Source of the DNA: Flavobacteriaceae bacterium
GTDB lineage: Bacteria > Bacteroidota > Bacteroidia > Flavobacteriales > Flavobacteriaceae
Reading direction: 5' to 3'
Length of the DNA stretch: 64,000 nt
NCBI GenBank assembly: GCA_014075215.1
Contig: CP046177.1
Span: 682,001-746,000, forward strand
In this document: positions 26,173-33,793 of the stretch, one piece after another
Numbering within the stretch: the stretch's first letter is position 1
How the letters are laid out: each line of letters starts with the position of its first letter
Translations under genes and position numbers: made by a program
The notes under the pieces: generated by a model
Databases searched by the model: none
What the model was told of the DNA's origin: nothing
The model's input: the letters and a program-made list of their open reading frames with translations, nothing else

Positions 26173-27382
26173 TTTAGTACATGACAAAAAATATAATTAA
26201 TTGATTATCAGTAAATTAAATGTTAAATAATTAAAATAAAGCATTGATTTTCAGTATATTAGAAGAATAACATCACTCATTTTTCTAATGAAAAAAACCA
26301 ATGCTTCCACTAAAAGTAGTGAATTAAATTCAGTTTTAAGTTCTCATTTCCAAGGTAAGATCAATTTGGCAAGAATCAAACTCATATCACATTTCATTAT
26401 CGCCCTCTGTAAGGTACAGACAGTTACCTTTGAAAAGGTAGCCAACGCTTTTGAGACCTCAGTAGATTCGAAGTCATCACTCAGACGTATTCAAAGATTT
26501 ATTGCTGATTATTCGTTGGATGGAGATTTGATCGCTCGTCTTATATTTAGTCTCCTTCCTAAGCAAGAGGGATTGATCTTGAGTATTGATAGGACCAATT
26601 GGAAGTTTGGTCAGACCAACATCAACATTTTTAAGTTGGGAGTTGTCTATAAAGGTGTTGCCTTCCCATTGTTATTTACTATGTTAGATAAGCCAGGGAA
26701 CTCTAACAGTCAGGAGCGTATTGATCTTGTGAATCGTTTCATAAGACTTTTTGGCAAAGATGTTATTAAATCCATTGTAGCCGATAGAGAGTTTGTAGGT
26801 AATCATTGGTTGGATTTCTTGAATACAAATGGAATCAAATATTATATCCGCATTCGAAACAACTTTAAGGTAGAGCTTCCTGATAAGAACAAAACCATCA
26901 AAGTATTTCACTTGTTTAATCCACATAAGATCAATGAGTTTGTGTATTATCCTAAAATTGTACGTGTTAATGGTCAGCTTTGTTTCCTTTCCGGATGCAA
27001 GTTGTACCCAAAAAATGGAAAGCCTGATTTCTTAATCATTGTATCGTTCAACGCTCCTGATAAGGCCTTTGAACAATACAAAGAACGATGGCAGATAGAG
27101 ATGTGTTTTAAAGCAATGAAAGCCAGTGGCTTTGATATTGAAAACACACACCTGCAAGATATTAAGCGTATTGAAAAATTAGTACTGTTTGTAATGATGG
27201 CTTTCGTATGGTGTTACAAAGTTGGTATATATTTACATCAGATTAAGCCTATCAAAATAAAAAAGCATGGAAGAATGGCTAAAAGCATATTCAAATATGG
27301 ATTAGATTATATCGCTTCTGTGCTATTAAACCCTGTAAATCAAAACAATATGAACTTGACTAAATTTTTGTCATGTACTTAG
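26173..27382 (+). mobile_element. IS4-family insertion sequence, copy 2 (1210 bp)
   Basis: The left end TTTAGTACATGAC and right end GTCATGTACTTAG are inverted. The 9-bp target duplication ATTTTTTAA is perfect at 26164-26172 and 27383-27391, so insertion was recent and clean. It is the same element as at 14188-15463 but without the 66-bp duplication, so this copy is the better reference for the intact form. Confidence 0.93.
26288..27382 (+). CDS. IS4-family transposase, normal length
   Basis: 364 residues. DDE core: LSIDRTNWKFG, SIVADREFVG, and YKERWQIEMCFKAMKASG (Y-2-R-3-E-6-K). It differs from copy 1 by the absence of 22 residues and by two visible substitutions (Lys for Met just after NINIF, Phe for Leu in LVLFVMM). 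All catalytic residues are present, so it is probably active. The stop TAG lies inside the right terminal repeat. Confidence 0.93.
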   Translation: MKKTNASTKSSELNSVLSSHFQGKINLARIKLISHFIIALCKVQTVTFEKVANAFETSVDSKSSLRRIQRFIADYSLDGDLIARLIFSLLPKQEGLILSIDRTNWKFGQTNINIFKLGVVYKGVAFPLLFTMLDKPGNSNSQERIDLVNRFIRLFGKDVIKSIVADREFVGNHWLDFLNTNGIKYYIRIRNNFKVELPDKNKTIKVFHLFNPHKINEFVYYPKIVRVNGQLCFLSGCKLYPKNGKPDFLIIVSFNAPDKAFEQYKERWQIEMCFKAMKASGFDIENTHLQDIKRIEKLVLFVMMAFVWCYKVGIYLHQIKPIKIKKHGRMAKSIFKYGLDYIASVLLNPVNQNNMNLTKFLSCT

Positions 27383-27423
27383 ATTTTTTAATCAAAATTT
27401 AGTTTTTTACAGAAGAAATATAA

Positions 27424-27565
27424 TGAACTCATTTAAACTTTTTGGGTTTAAGCGAAAATTAGAAGTTTTTAGGGCTGTTGAAGGATTTTTTGAGTTGCAT
27501 AGCAGCACTACGGAAGGAAAAAAAGACAAAAACAGAGCGGCAAACAGAAAGTTTAAATGAGTTCA
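27424..27565. mobile_element. MITE-like element, family B, short copy (142 bp)
   Basis: Terminal inverted repeats of 20 bp with one mismatch: TGAACTCATTTAAACTTTTT at 27424 and the complement of TGAACTCATTTAAACTTTCT ending at 27565. The inner GCAGCACTAC is shared with the long copy at 12064-12395. Non-coding. It lies 33 bp beyond the IS4 target duplication. Confidence 0.75.
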
Positions 27566-27608
27566 ATTAAAAGTTACGAGTGATAAGAGCTGAAAATTGA
27601 AGGTATCT

Positions 27609-27704
27609 CTATTTTCTTTTGGTTCTCATTGCTTTTATTTTCTTGATTGAATCATCAGATACAAATTTCCTGTACTCTTCCGTTTCAACTCCATACGTTG
27701 CCAT
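27609..27704 (-). CDS. Very short ORF, 31 residues, unknown
   Basis: ATG 27704 to TAG 27609-27611 reads MATYGVETEEYRKFV and ends in a basic tail (KAMRTKRK). It lies 16 bp after the broken DUF1801 gene on the same strand. It may be a remnant of a neighbour; no family recognised. Confidence 0.2.
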   Translation of the reverse strand: MATYGVETEEYRKFVSDDSIKKIKAMRTKRK

Positions 27705-27719
27705 TTATATAAAAAACCT

Positions 27720-28145
27720 TTAATGCCATTGAGCATTTTTACTTTTTTCAATGAGTTGTTTTAGCTTTTCCAAATTTATATCAGCTAATTTGTTGATGTA
27801 CAAACATCCTTTTCCTCATGTACATTTTCCCAACTCTTTAAGTAAACTTTCTTCTTTGTCAATGTCAAAATTCAAATAAATTGTCAATTTTGTTTTTCTT
27901 TGGGCAAAGCCTATATGAAACCATTCGAATGTTTCTTTATTTCCTCTGTGCTGGTATTTATATTTCCCAAAACCTATTAAAAAATCCGGTGTTTTCTCAT
28001 TGCCCCAAATCTTTGGTACTTTTCCGGTAATTTCTTGAATTAACGACAGTACTTTTTTACTGCCTTCTTTTTTTCAAGTGTTTTCAATACTTTCAATAAA
28101 TGCTTTTACACTTCTATTGGTCTCTTTGGTTGCAAGACCTGCCAT
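27720..28145 (-). pseudogene. DUF1801 (YdhG-like) protein with two in-frame TGA codons
   Basis: A single frame runs from ATG 28145 to TAA 27720-27722 (about 141 codons) and is interrupted only by two TGA codons. Recognisable DUF1801 text: TNRSVKAFIESIEN at the start, EITGKVPKIWGNEK, IGFGKYKYQHRG, GFAQRKTKLTIYLNF, and GKGCLYINKLADINLEKL near the end. Family members have a basic or polar residue at both TGA positions. No base is gained or lost. So the gene died by point mutation, or (much less likely here) TGA is read through. An intact, only distant DUF1801 relative is at 52766. Confidence 0.8.
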
Positions 28146-28208
28146 AATCCTTAACTTAATTAATCTTTCTTCACAAATATACCTTCAACTAGATCTTTTT
28201 TATGCTCT

Positions 28209-28538
28209 TTAACTCTCCGGTGCCATTGTTATTTCTAATCCATTCAATTCCGGAGTAATTGGTATTTGACAAACTAAACGACTGTTGCCTTCTACATAAA
28301 ATGCTTCTGCTAACATCAAATCTTCATCATCTGACATTTCGGGTAGCTTGTGGTTTGATTTAATATAACATTGACAGGAAGCACACATTGCCATTCCTCC
28401 GCAAACACCGATAGTTCCTTCCGGAGCCAACTCATAAGAGCGAATAATTTCCATCAGATTCATTGACATATCTGTTGGTGCCTTTACTTCATGTAACACT
28501 CCTTCCCTATCGGTTATCTTTAGGGTAATGTCTGTCAT
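28209..28538 (-). CDS. [2Fe-2S] ferredoxin
   Basis: 109-residue adrenodoxin-type ferredoxin. Cluster ligands are visible as GVCGGMAMCASCQCYI near residue 45 (C-x5-C-x2-C), with the fourth Cys in RLVCQIPI near residue 88. The operon order ferredoxin reductase - small membrane protein - ferredoxin, with its start directly abutting the preceding stop, points to NADPH-fed electron supply, but the final acceptor is unknown. Confidence 0.92.
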   Translation of the reverse strand: MTDITLKITDREGVLHEVKAPTDMSMNLMEIIRSYELAPEGTIGVCGGMAMCASCQCYIKSNHKLPEMSDDEDLMLAEAFYVEGNSRLVCQIPITPELNGLEITMAPES

Positions 28539-28877
28539 TTATAAGAAATAATTGATTCCTAAAAGTTGAAACAATGGCATGATAGCAACCAGTAAGATCA
28601 AAATAATGGCACAAATTTTTACTACAATAGAATTTGTATCGGATAAGGGAATATTATTTCCTGCTACGTTTCTTTCTTGCAAAAGAACATCTTTGTATGT
28701 ATAAATAGGTTCTGGCTGTTTTTCTCCAACAATTGAAGTGTGTTTTTCAGAAATCTTTCTATAGTATAAAAGTAACAATACAACAATTGCTATTGAACCT
28801 ATAGAAAAAATCACAAATTCATATCCTGACAGACTAAAATAGTTTCTTGAAATCGGAATTAAATTTAAGAACCTCAT
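28539..28877 (-). CDS. Small two-helix membrane protein of the ferredoxin operon
   Basis: 112 residues. Two membrane helices are clear: EFVIFSIGSIAIVVLLLLYY (about residues 20-40) and IVVKICAIILILLVAIMPLF (about residues 84-105), joined by a polar loop rich in Lys and Glu. No family is recognised. Its stop codon abuts the ferredoxin start, and it begins 34 bp after the reductase stop, so it may anchor this redox pair to the membrane; that is inference. Confidence 0.7.
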   Translation of the reverse strand: MRFLNLIPISRNYFSLSGYEFVIFSIGSIAIVVLLLLYYRKISEKHTSIVGEKQPEPIYTYKDVLLQERNVAGNNIPLSDTNSIVVKICAIILILLVAIMPLFQLLGINYFL

Positions 28878-28911
28878 ACGGTTATATTTTATCCTTATAA
28901 AGATAAAAAAA

Positions 28912-29967
28912 CTATTCTATCTTTTTAATTACTGCTTTTGGGGCTTCTTTTTTAGATCCGTCAAAACCTTCAACCCCGCTAACAGTTGTGTATTTCATTA
29001 CATATTTTTTATTGGGATGAATCCGTTGATAAGCACTTTGGCACATGAGAGTGGCTTCGTGGAATCCACACAAAATTAGTTTTAACTTTCCCGGGTAGGT
29101 ATTGACATCCCCAATGGCATATATTCCCGGTATATTGGTTTGATAATCCAGTGCATTGTTTACTTTGATTGCATTCTTTTCTATTTCTAATCCCCAGTTG
29201 GCAATGGGCCCTAATTTTGGCGATAACCCAAATAAGGGAATAAAATGATCTACAGTTAAAGTAATTTTTCCATCACTGTTTTTGATGATGGATACTCCTG
29301 TTAGATGATCTTGTCCATGAATTTCTTTTACTTCCGCAGGAGTGATTAGATTTATTTTTCCTCTGTCTTTTAACTCCTGAATTTTTTCTACTGAGTCTAA
29401 TGCTCCGCGAAATTCATTCCTTCTATGTACCAATGTAACTTCCGAAGCGACATTAACCAAAAAAATAGCCCAATCTAATGCAGAATCTCCTCCTCCGGCA
29501 ATCACTACTTTTTTATTTCTATAGATTTCAGGGTCACGGATAATGTATTCTATTCCCTTATCTTCAAAATCTGTAATATTCGGAATAGGGGGTTTTCTGG
29601 GTTCAAAACTTCCCAATCCACCTGCAATGGCTACTACGGGAGCACAATGTTTTGTTCCTTTATTTGTGGTCACTATAAATGTATTATCATCATATTTTTC
29701 GATGGTTTCGGCTCGCTCACCCAGCGTAAATCCCGGGTTAAACGGCTTAATTTGCTCCATCAATTTATCCGTTAAATCACCGGCTAGAATTTCGGGATAT
29801 GCCGGAATATCATAAATAGGTTTTTTAGGATAAATCTCTGAGCATTGACCCCCTGCCTGGGGCATTGCATCTATCAAATGACACTTTAATTTTAATAATC
29901 CGGCTTCAAAAACGGTAAAAAGCCCTGTAGGACCTGCTCCAATAATTAAAATATCTGTTTTTATCAT
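28912..29967 (-). CDS. Ferredoxin-NADP reductase, thioredoxin-reductase-like
   Basis: 351-residue flavoprotein that passes electrons between NAD(P)H and ferredoxin. FAD site: LIIGAGPTGLFTVFEAG at the N-terminus and GIYAIGDVNTYPGK near residue 285. NADPH site: VVIAGGGDSALDWAIF near residue 155, followed by VHRRNEFRG. It lacks the CxxC of true thioredoxin reductases, which supports the FNR assignment, as does the ferredoxin gene two positions downstream. Confidence 0.92.
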   Translation of the reverse strand: MIKTDILIIGAGPTGLFTVFEAGLLKLKCHLIDAMPQAGGQCSEIYPKKPIYDIPAYPEILAGDLTDKLMEQIKPFNPGFTLGERAETIEKYDDNTFIVTTNKGTKHCAPVVAIAGGLGSFEPRKPPIPNITDFEDKGIEYIIRDPEIYRNKKVVIAGGGDSALDWAIFLVNVASEVTLVHRRNEFRGALDSVEKIQELKDRGKINLITPAEVKEIHGQDHLTGVSIIKNSDGKITLTVDHFIPLFGLSPKLGPIANWGLEIEKNAIKVNNALDYQTNIPGIYAIGDVNTYPGKLKLILCGFHEATLMCQSAYQRIHPNKKYVMKYTTVSGVEGFDGSKKEAPKAVIKKIE

Positions 29968-30090
29968 TTTCTTTATGTTATTCCTACTTTTTGCAGAGAT
30001 GACATTCTTTCAATTTATTTATAACAGTGACAGCAGCAAATCAGCATGAAGTACTCTCGCTTTGTAGAACTTGTATATTAGCGTAGTTCG

Positions 30091-30327
30091 TTATTCAATA
30101 TTAATGACTTCCTTGATATGGGGGACATATCTTTTAATGGTAGCTTCCACACCGTTTTTAAGTGTTATTTGATTTACAGAACACCCGATACAATTCCCCT
30201 CTAACTGAACTTTAACAGTCGCATCTTCAATAGAAAGAAGTTTGATGTTACCACCATCACTTTCTAAAAAGGGGCGAATTTCGCCCAATGCTTTTTCAAC
30301 ATTTTCCAAGGTTTCTTGTGTTGTCAT
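30091..30327 (-). CDS. NifU-family Fe-S scaffold domain protein
   Basis: 78 residues, a single C-terminal-NifU domain with the cluster-binding pair in GNCIGCSVNQIT (CxxC) near residue 47 and IRPFLESDGGNIKL at the N-terminus. It starts 5 bp after the Mrp stop, so the two Fe-S carriers are co-transcribed. Confidence 0.93.
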   Translation of the reverse strand: MTTQETLENVEKALGEIRPFLESDGGNIKLLSIEDATVKVQLEGNCIGCSVNQITLKNGVEATIKRYVPHIKEVINIE

Positions 30328-30332
30328 ACTAC

Positions 30333-31472
30333 TTACTTTTTAACGGTGCTACAACCGCTCATTGTTGTAATTCTTACAACTTCCGTTGGTGGCAAGTTAG
30401 CATTTCTTTTTAACAATTCTGAAACCATTTCTTTAGTAATTTCAGAAAATGCTTTTTCCAAAGGCGTATTTTCCTGTAATGCTACGGGATGACCAACATC
30501 ACTTGCTTCACGAATACTTTGTACCAGAGGAATTTCTCCTAAGAATTGTGTTTCTATGTCTTCTGCCAGATACTTTGCTCCGTTTTTACCAAAAATATAA
30601 TATCTATTGTCCGGTAATTCTTCCGGAGTGAAATAGGCCATATTTTCTACTATTCCCAATACAGGTACTTTAATACTTTCCTGTTGAAACATTGCTACTC
30701 CCTTTTTTGCATCGGCCAATGCAATATTTTGCGGTGTACTGACCACTACAGCTCCGTTAACAGGGAGCGCCTGTACTATGGATAAATGTACATCTCCTGT
30801 TCCGGGAGGTAAATCGATCAGTAAAAAATCCAACGCTCCCCAATCGCCATCAAAAATGAGTTGATTTAGTGCTTTGGAAGCCATAGGGCCACGCCAAATA
30901 ACCGCCTGATTCGGGTTGGTAAAAAATCCCAGCGATAATAATTTAACTCCATAGTTTTCTATAGGTTTCATTTTAGAACGGCCATCTACATTTACGGATA
31001 ATGGCCTTTCTTTCTCAACACCAAACATTAAATGCATAGACGGCCCATAAACATCTGCGTCTAAAACTCCTACTTTAAATCCCATTTTAGCTAAAGTGAT
31101 AGCTATATTGGCTGTTATTGTTGATTTTCCTACACCTCCTTTTCCCGAAGCTATTGCAATGATGTTTTGAATATTCGGGATTTCTTTTCCCCGAATCAAA
31201 TTCTCGTCTTTTTTTTTGGGGTTTGGTACTGATTTTATGTTGACTTTTACATCAATTTTTTGATCGATCTGCTGATGAATTACCTTCATTACTTCTCCTT
31301 CTATTTTCTTCTTGGCTTGTAATGTCGGGTTGCTAATAGTGATATCCACCACAATCTCATCTCCAAAAACCACTACATTGGTTACATTGTTATTCTCCAT
31401 CAGGTTTTTTCCTTCGCCGGGAGCGGTAATAGTTTCCAAAGCTTTATATATATCTTGCTTTTTAAAAGACAT
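30333..31472 (-). CDS. Mrp/NBP35 (ApbC) family Fe-S carrier ATPase
   Basis: 379-residue P-loop protein that transfers Fe-S clusters. The N-terminal 85 residues are a MIP18/PaaD-like domain (DIYKALETITAPGEGKN). The ATPase part has the deviant Walker A IASGKGGVGKSTITANIA near residue 110, DADVYGPSMHLMFG, and LLIDLPPGTGDVHLS. It lacks the usual CxxC but ends with a single Cys (SGCSTVKK). It leads the block NifU, FNR, ferredoxin on the same strand. Confidence 0.93.
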   Translation of the reverse strand: MSFKKQDIYKALETITAPGEGKNLMENNNVTNVVVFGDEIVVDITISNPTLQAKKKIEGEVMKVIHQQIDQKIDVKVNIKSVPNPKKKDENLIRGKEIPNIQNIIAIASGKGGVGKSTITANIAITLAKMGFKVGVLDADVYGPSMHLMFGVEKERPLSVNVDGRSKMKPIENYGVKLLSLGFFTNPNQAVIWRGPMASKALNQLIFDGDWGALDFLLIDLPPGTGDVHLSIVQALPVNGAVVVSTPQNIALADAKKGVAMFQQESIKVPVLGIVENMAYFTPEELPDNRYYIFGKNGAKYLAEDIETQFLGEIPLVQSIREASDVGHPVALQENTPLEKAFSEITKEMVSELLKRNANLPPTEVVRITTMSGCSTVKK

Positions 31473-31500
31473 CTTTCTTCTTTAAATTCATTCTAAATTG

Positions 31501-31508
31501 CAAAGATA
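31501..31508 (-). promoter_or_regulatory. -7 element for the mrp-nifU genes
   Basis: On the minus strand TATCTTTG is an exact TAnnTTTG, 29 bases before the start. The -33 element is not clear. Confidence 0.42.
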
Positions 31509-31641
31509 CATCTTAGTCCTTCAAGTTTCAAGGTTAAAGGCTGGAAAGTTTGAGGCTAAAGTGTTAATAAAGTGGAAGTGCTACATTTGACAGGACAGTA
31601 AGAAAGGAGTTTATATATTTATAAACTTTAAAAATTAAACA

Positions 31642-31959
31642 ATGTCAAACCCACGAAATTTTTATACCAAAGAATTTAAGCATAAGGCAGTAGAGTTAAG
31701 TTATGCAAAAGGTAGTATAAAACAAACTTGTAAAGATTTGGATATTTCCATATCCTCTTTATCTCGCTGGGGTCAAGAATTAAAACAATACGGTAATAAA
31801 AATAGTTTTCCTGGTAAAGGGAATTTAAAATTAACAGATCAAGAGCGAGAAATTATAGCTTTAAAAAAAGAATTACAGGATATTCATTTAGAGAATGAGA
31901 TATTAAAAAAGGCGGTAAGCATTTTCTCCAAGAGCGACAAGAGAAGTATCAATTTATAA
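31642..31959 (+). CDS. IS3-family transposase OrfA
   Basis: 105 residues: a helix-turn-helix (RNFYTKEFKHKAVELSY to SLSRWGQEL) and a leucine-zipper end (EREIIALKKEL..IHLENEILKKA). Near its 3' end is the slippery heptamer A AAA AAG at 31905-31911 in the right phase. A -1 shift there leads into the orfB frame (GGKHFLQERQEK..., then the orfB ORF), as in other IS3 elements, giving the OrfAB transposase. Confidence 0.93.
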   Translation: MSNPRNFYTKEFKHKAVELSYAKGSIKQTCKDLDISISSLSRWGQELKQYGNKNSFPGKGNLKLTDQEREIIALKKELQDIHLENEILKKAVSIFSKSDKRSINL

Positions 31960-31970
31960 AATATCATAAA

Positions 31971-32825
31971 TTGAAATTTCCTGTTGAGAAAATGTGTAGT
32001 ATTTTAAAAGTAAGTAGAAGTAGTTATTATAATTGGCTTAAGTGTGGTTCTTCAAAACGATGGTTAACAAATGAACGTATTATGTTTTTTATACAAAAAA
32101 TATTTGAAGATAGTTATCATAGCTATGTATCTCCTAGAATAAAAAAGGAATTAGAAAAGTATGGCTATTTTGTTTCTCCAAGAAGGATCAGTAAGTTGAT
32201 GAAGTTACTTGGCTTATTTGTAAGGCGGTCTTATAAATTTAGAGCGTTAACAGATTCTAATCATAAATATCCCATAGCACCAAATTTATTAAATCAAAAC
32301 TTTAGTGTTGATAGAGAAAATCAAGTATGGGTGTCAGATATGACTTATATTTCTACAAAACAAGGCTGGATGTACTTAACTGTAATTATAGATTTGTTTA
32401 ATAGAAAGGTAGTGGGATGGTCGTTTAGTAAAGACTTAACCACAGAAAATACCATTATCAATGCTTGGAAAATGGCTATTAACAAAATTCAGATTACAAA
32501 AGATTTAATTTTTCATTCTGACAGAGGTTCTCAATATGCTAGTCATAATTTTACAGATTTGATTAAATCTTACAACGGTTTAATAAAACAATCTATGAGT
32601 AGAAAAGGAAATTGTTGGGACAATGCCGTAGCAGAATCTTTCTTTAAATCTTTGAAGGTAGAATGGGTCTATAAATACCAATATCTAACAAAATCTCAAG
32701 CAGAATTATCTGTCTTTAAATGGATAGAAACTTGGTACAATAGAAAAAGATTACACTCAGCTTTAGGATTAAAATCTATTGAAGAATTTGAAACAGAAAT
32801 GAAAAATCAAACATTAGCAGCATAA
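31971..32825 (+). CDS. IS3-family transposase OrfB (DDE integrase core)
   Basis: 284 residues. HTH_21 segment near residues 40-100, then the rve integrase core: WVSDMTYI (first Asp), IFHSDRGSQYAS (second Asp), WDNAVAESFFKSLKVEW (Glu), and RLHSALGLKSIEEFE. It is normally made as a fusion with OrfA by -1 frameshifting, since the frame is open back to 31911. All catalytic residues are present. Confidence 0.94.
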   Translation: MKFPVEKMCSILKVSRSSYYNWLKCGSSKRWLTNERIMFFIQKIFEDSYHSYVSPRIKKELEKYGYFVSPRRISKLMKLLGLFVRRSYKFRALTDSNHKYPIAPNLLNQNFSVDRENQVWVSDMTYISTKQGWMYLTVIIDLFNRKVVGWSFSKDLTTENTIINAWKMAINKIQITKDLIFHSDRGSQYASHNFTDLIKSYNGLIKQSMSRKGNCWDNAVAESFFKSLKVEWVYKYQYLTKSQAELSVFKWIETWYNRKRLHSALGLKSIEEFETEMKNQTLAA

Positions 32826-32863
32826 TCTCTTTTCTTTTTGTCTAGTTTTTTGTTGCAAGTCCA

Positions 32864-32993
32864 AGAAGAATTGACACTGTACACCATTGAACAAGAAAAA
32901 CAAATAGAAGCATTAAAAAAAGAAAACGAATTACTGAAGCATTTGCATCGGAGAGTCCTGAAAATTGAACAAGCGTTCATAAAGAAAGAATAA
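32864..32993 (+). pseudogene. C-terminal coiled-coil fragment of an interrupted gene
   Basis: The frame is open from the IS3 end to TAA at 32991-32993 and encodes about 42 residues such as EKQIEALKKENELLKHLHRR, a heptad-patterned coiled coil. Such tails close many flavobacterial tail-fibre/S74-domain and cell-surface proteins. The IS3 seems to have landed in this gene or to have replaced its body. No N-terminal part is seen left of the IS. Confidence 0.45.
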
Positions 32994-33045
32994 AAAAATT
33001 GTCCTGTTTCCGAATTATACCTATCAGACTTTAAATTTATTTCAA

Positions 33046-33199
33046 GAGACCTTTGCCGTGGTATATTCCGTATTGAAATTGATTTGACTTCAAATTTCTT
33101 ACTTCTCGAAAATTTTAAATCCTCAAAACCAACAGGTTATTCCGGTTGAAAATGTTCTTCGGGTATCGAACTTTTTTGCCAAATCAATTCAAAGGCATC
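33046..33199 (+). repeat. Short inverted-repeat element, family A, full-length copy 2
   Basis: Begins GAGACCTTTGCC and ends AAAGGCATC. The interior matches the copy at 4190-4351 almost base for base (CAACAGGTTATTCCGG, TTCGGGTATCGAAC). The right tip has lost two or three bases. Confidence 0.75.
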
Positions 33200-33397
33200 A
33201 TATTATAAAACAATAAATGCCAATCAAGGGTTGATTTCATCAACACCTTGATTATTAAAAGATTGAAAAATTAAAAGGATTAAAAACTTCATTTTTAAAA
33301 ATGTAAGTTACTGAACTTCAGCATTAAATTTTAACCCTTGATTCGCGTAATAAATATTTTAGTTTAAAGCAATAATAACCATTAAAAATAATTCATG
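33200..33397. other. Non-coding stretch
   Basis: AT-rich. I see no gene, strong hairpin or repeat apart from a loose internal repeat around AACCCTTGAT/CAAGGGTTGAT, which are partial inverted copies. Confidence 0.4.
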
Positions 33398-33457
33398 ATG
33401 GAAAAAATACTTTTTAGCTTTGTTTTTATACTGACAAGTTATGCAACCTTAAGTTAA
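33398..33457 (+). pseudogene. Signal-peptide stub of a secreted-protein gene
   Basis: MEKILFSFVFILTSYATLS followed at once by TAA: a signal peptide without a mature protein. The joint with the next, oppositely oriented ORF suggests a deletion or insertion breakpoint here. Confidence 0.35.
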
Positions 33458-33633
33458 AATCCGTTAGGCATTGGCACACCACGACATGCTTCCGCAACTT
33501 TGGGTGTTAGCTCTGCAACGAAAGGTTTGTTAACTCCACGGATGAACCAGGTAAGGAAGTTTAAAGCCTGTTTATTTAGCTCAGTATAATAGTCATTAAA
33601 CCGTTTTCCTGTAAACTCATCCTGGCTTTTCAT
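33454..33633 (-). CDS. Short ORF of 59 residues, unknown
   Basis: ATG 33633 to TAA 33454-33456. The text (FNDYYTELNKQALNFLTWF, VNKPFVAELTPKVAEACRG) looks like real protein of mixed helix and is better than random DNA for this base composition, but no family is recognised. It may be the 3' end of a lost gene; the upstream frame is closed by the TonB receptor promoter region. Confidence 0.35.
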   Translation of the reverse strand: MKSQDEFTGKRFNDYYTELNKQALNFLTWFIRGVNKPFVAELTPKVAEACRGVPMPNGF

Positions 33634-33793
33634 TCGGTTAAAAATAAAAACCCGGGATGAGCTTTGTTTTAAATACCCTTAAATCATTCATAAAATCAAA
33701 TCTTTACATTTAATTTAAAGTGTTTTTTTGGGAGATGGTTAAAGAAAACAAAAAAAATTGTACTTTGCAGGAACTAACAAACAATTTTATATT

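Larger units (their letters stand above)
31579..32863 (+). mobile_element. IS3-family insertion sequence (complete)
   Basis: Encloses orfA and orfB. The likely left end is TGCTACATTTGACAGGACAG (31579) and the likely right end is ...GTTGCAAGTCCA (32863). Both tips are TG...CA as in IS3 elements, and the subterminal GACA..AAGAAA text is shared by both ends. The exact boundaries and target duplication are not certain. A decayed relative with the same right end lies at 6102-6715. Confidence 0.75.

Noticed and set aside
27720..28145. TGA recoding (as tryptophan or selenocysteine) in the DUF1801 gene
   Set aside because: TGA is used as a stop in intact genes here and the sites are not Trp or Cys in the family; nonsense mutation is simpler.
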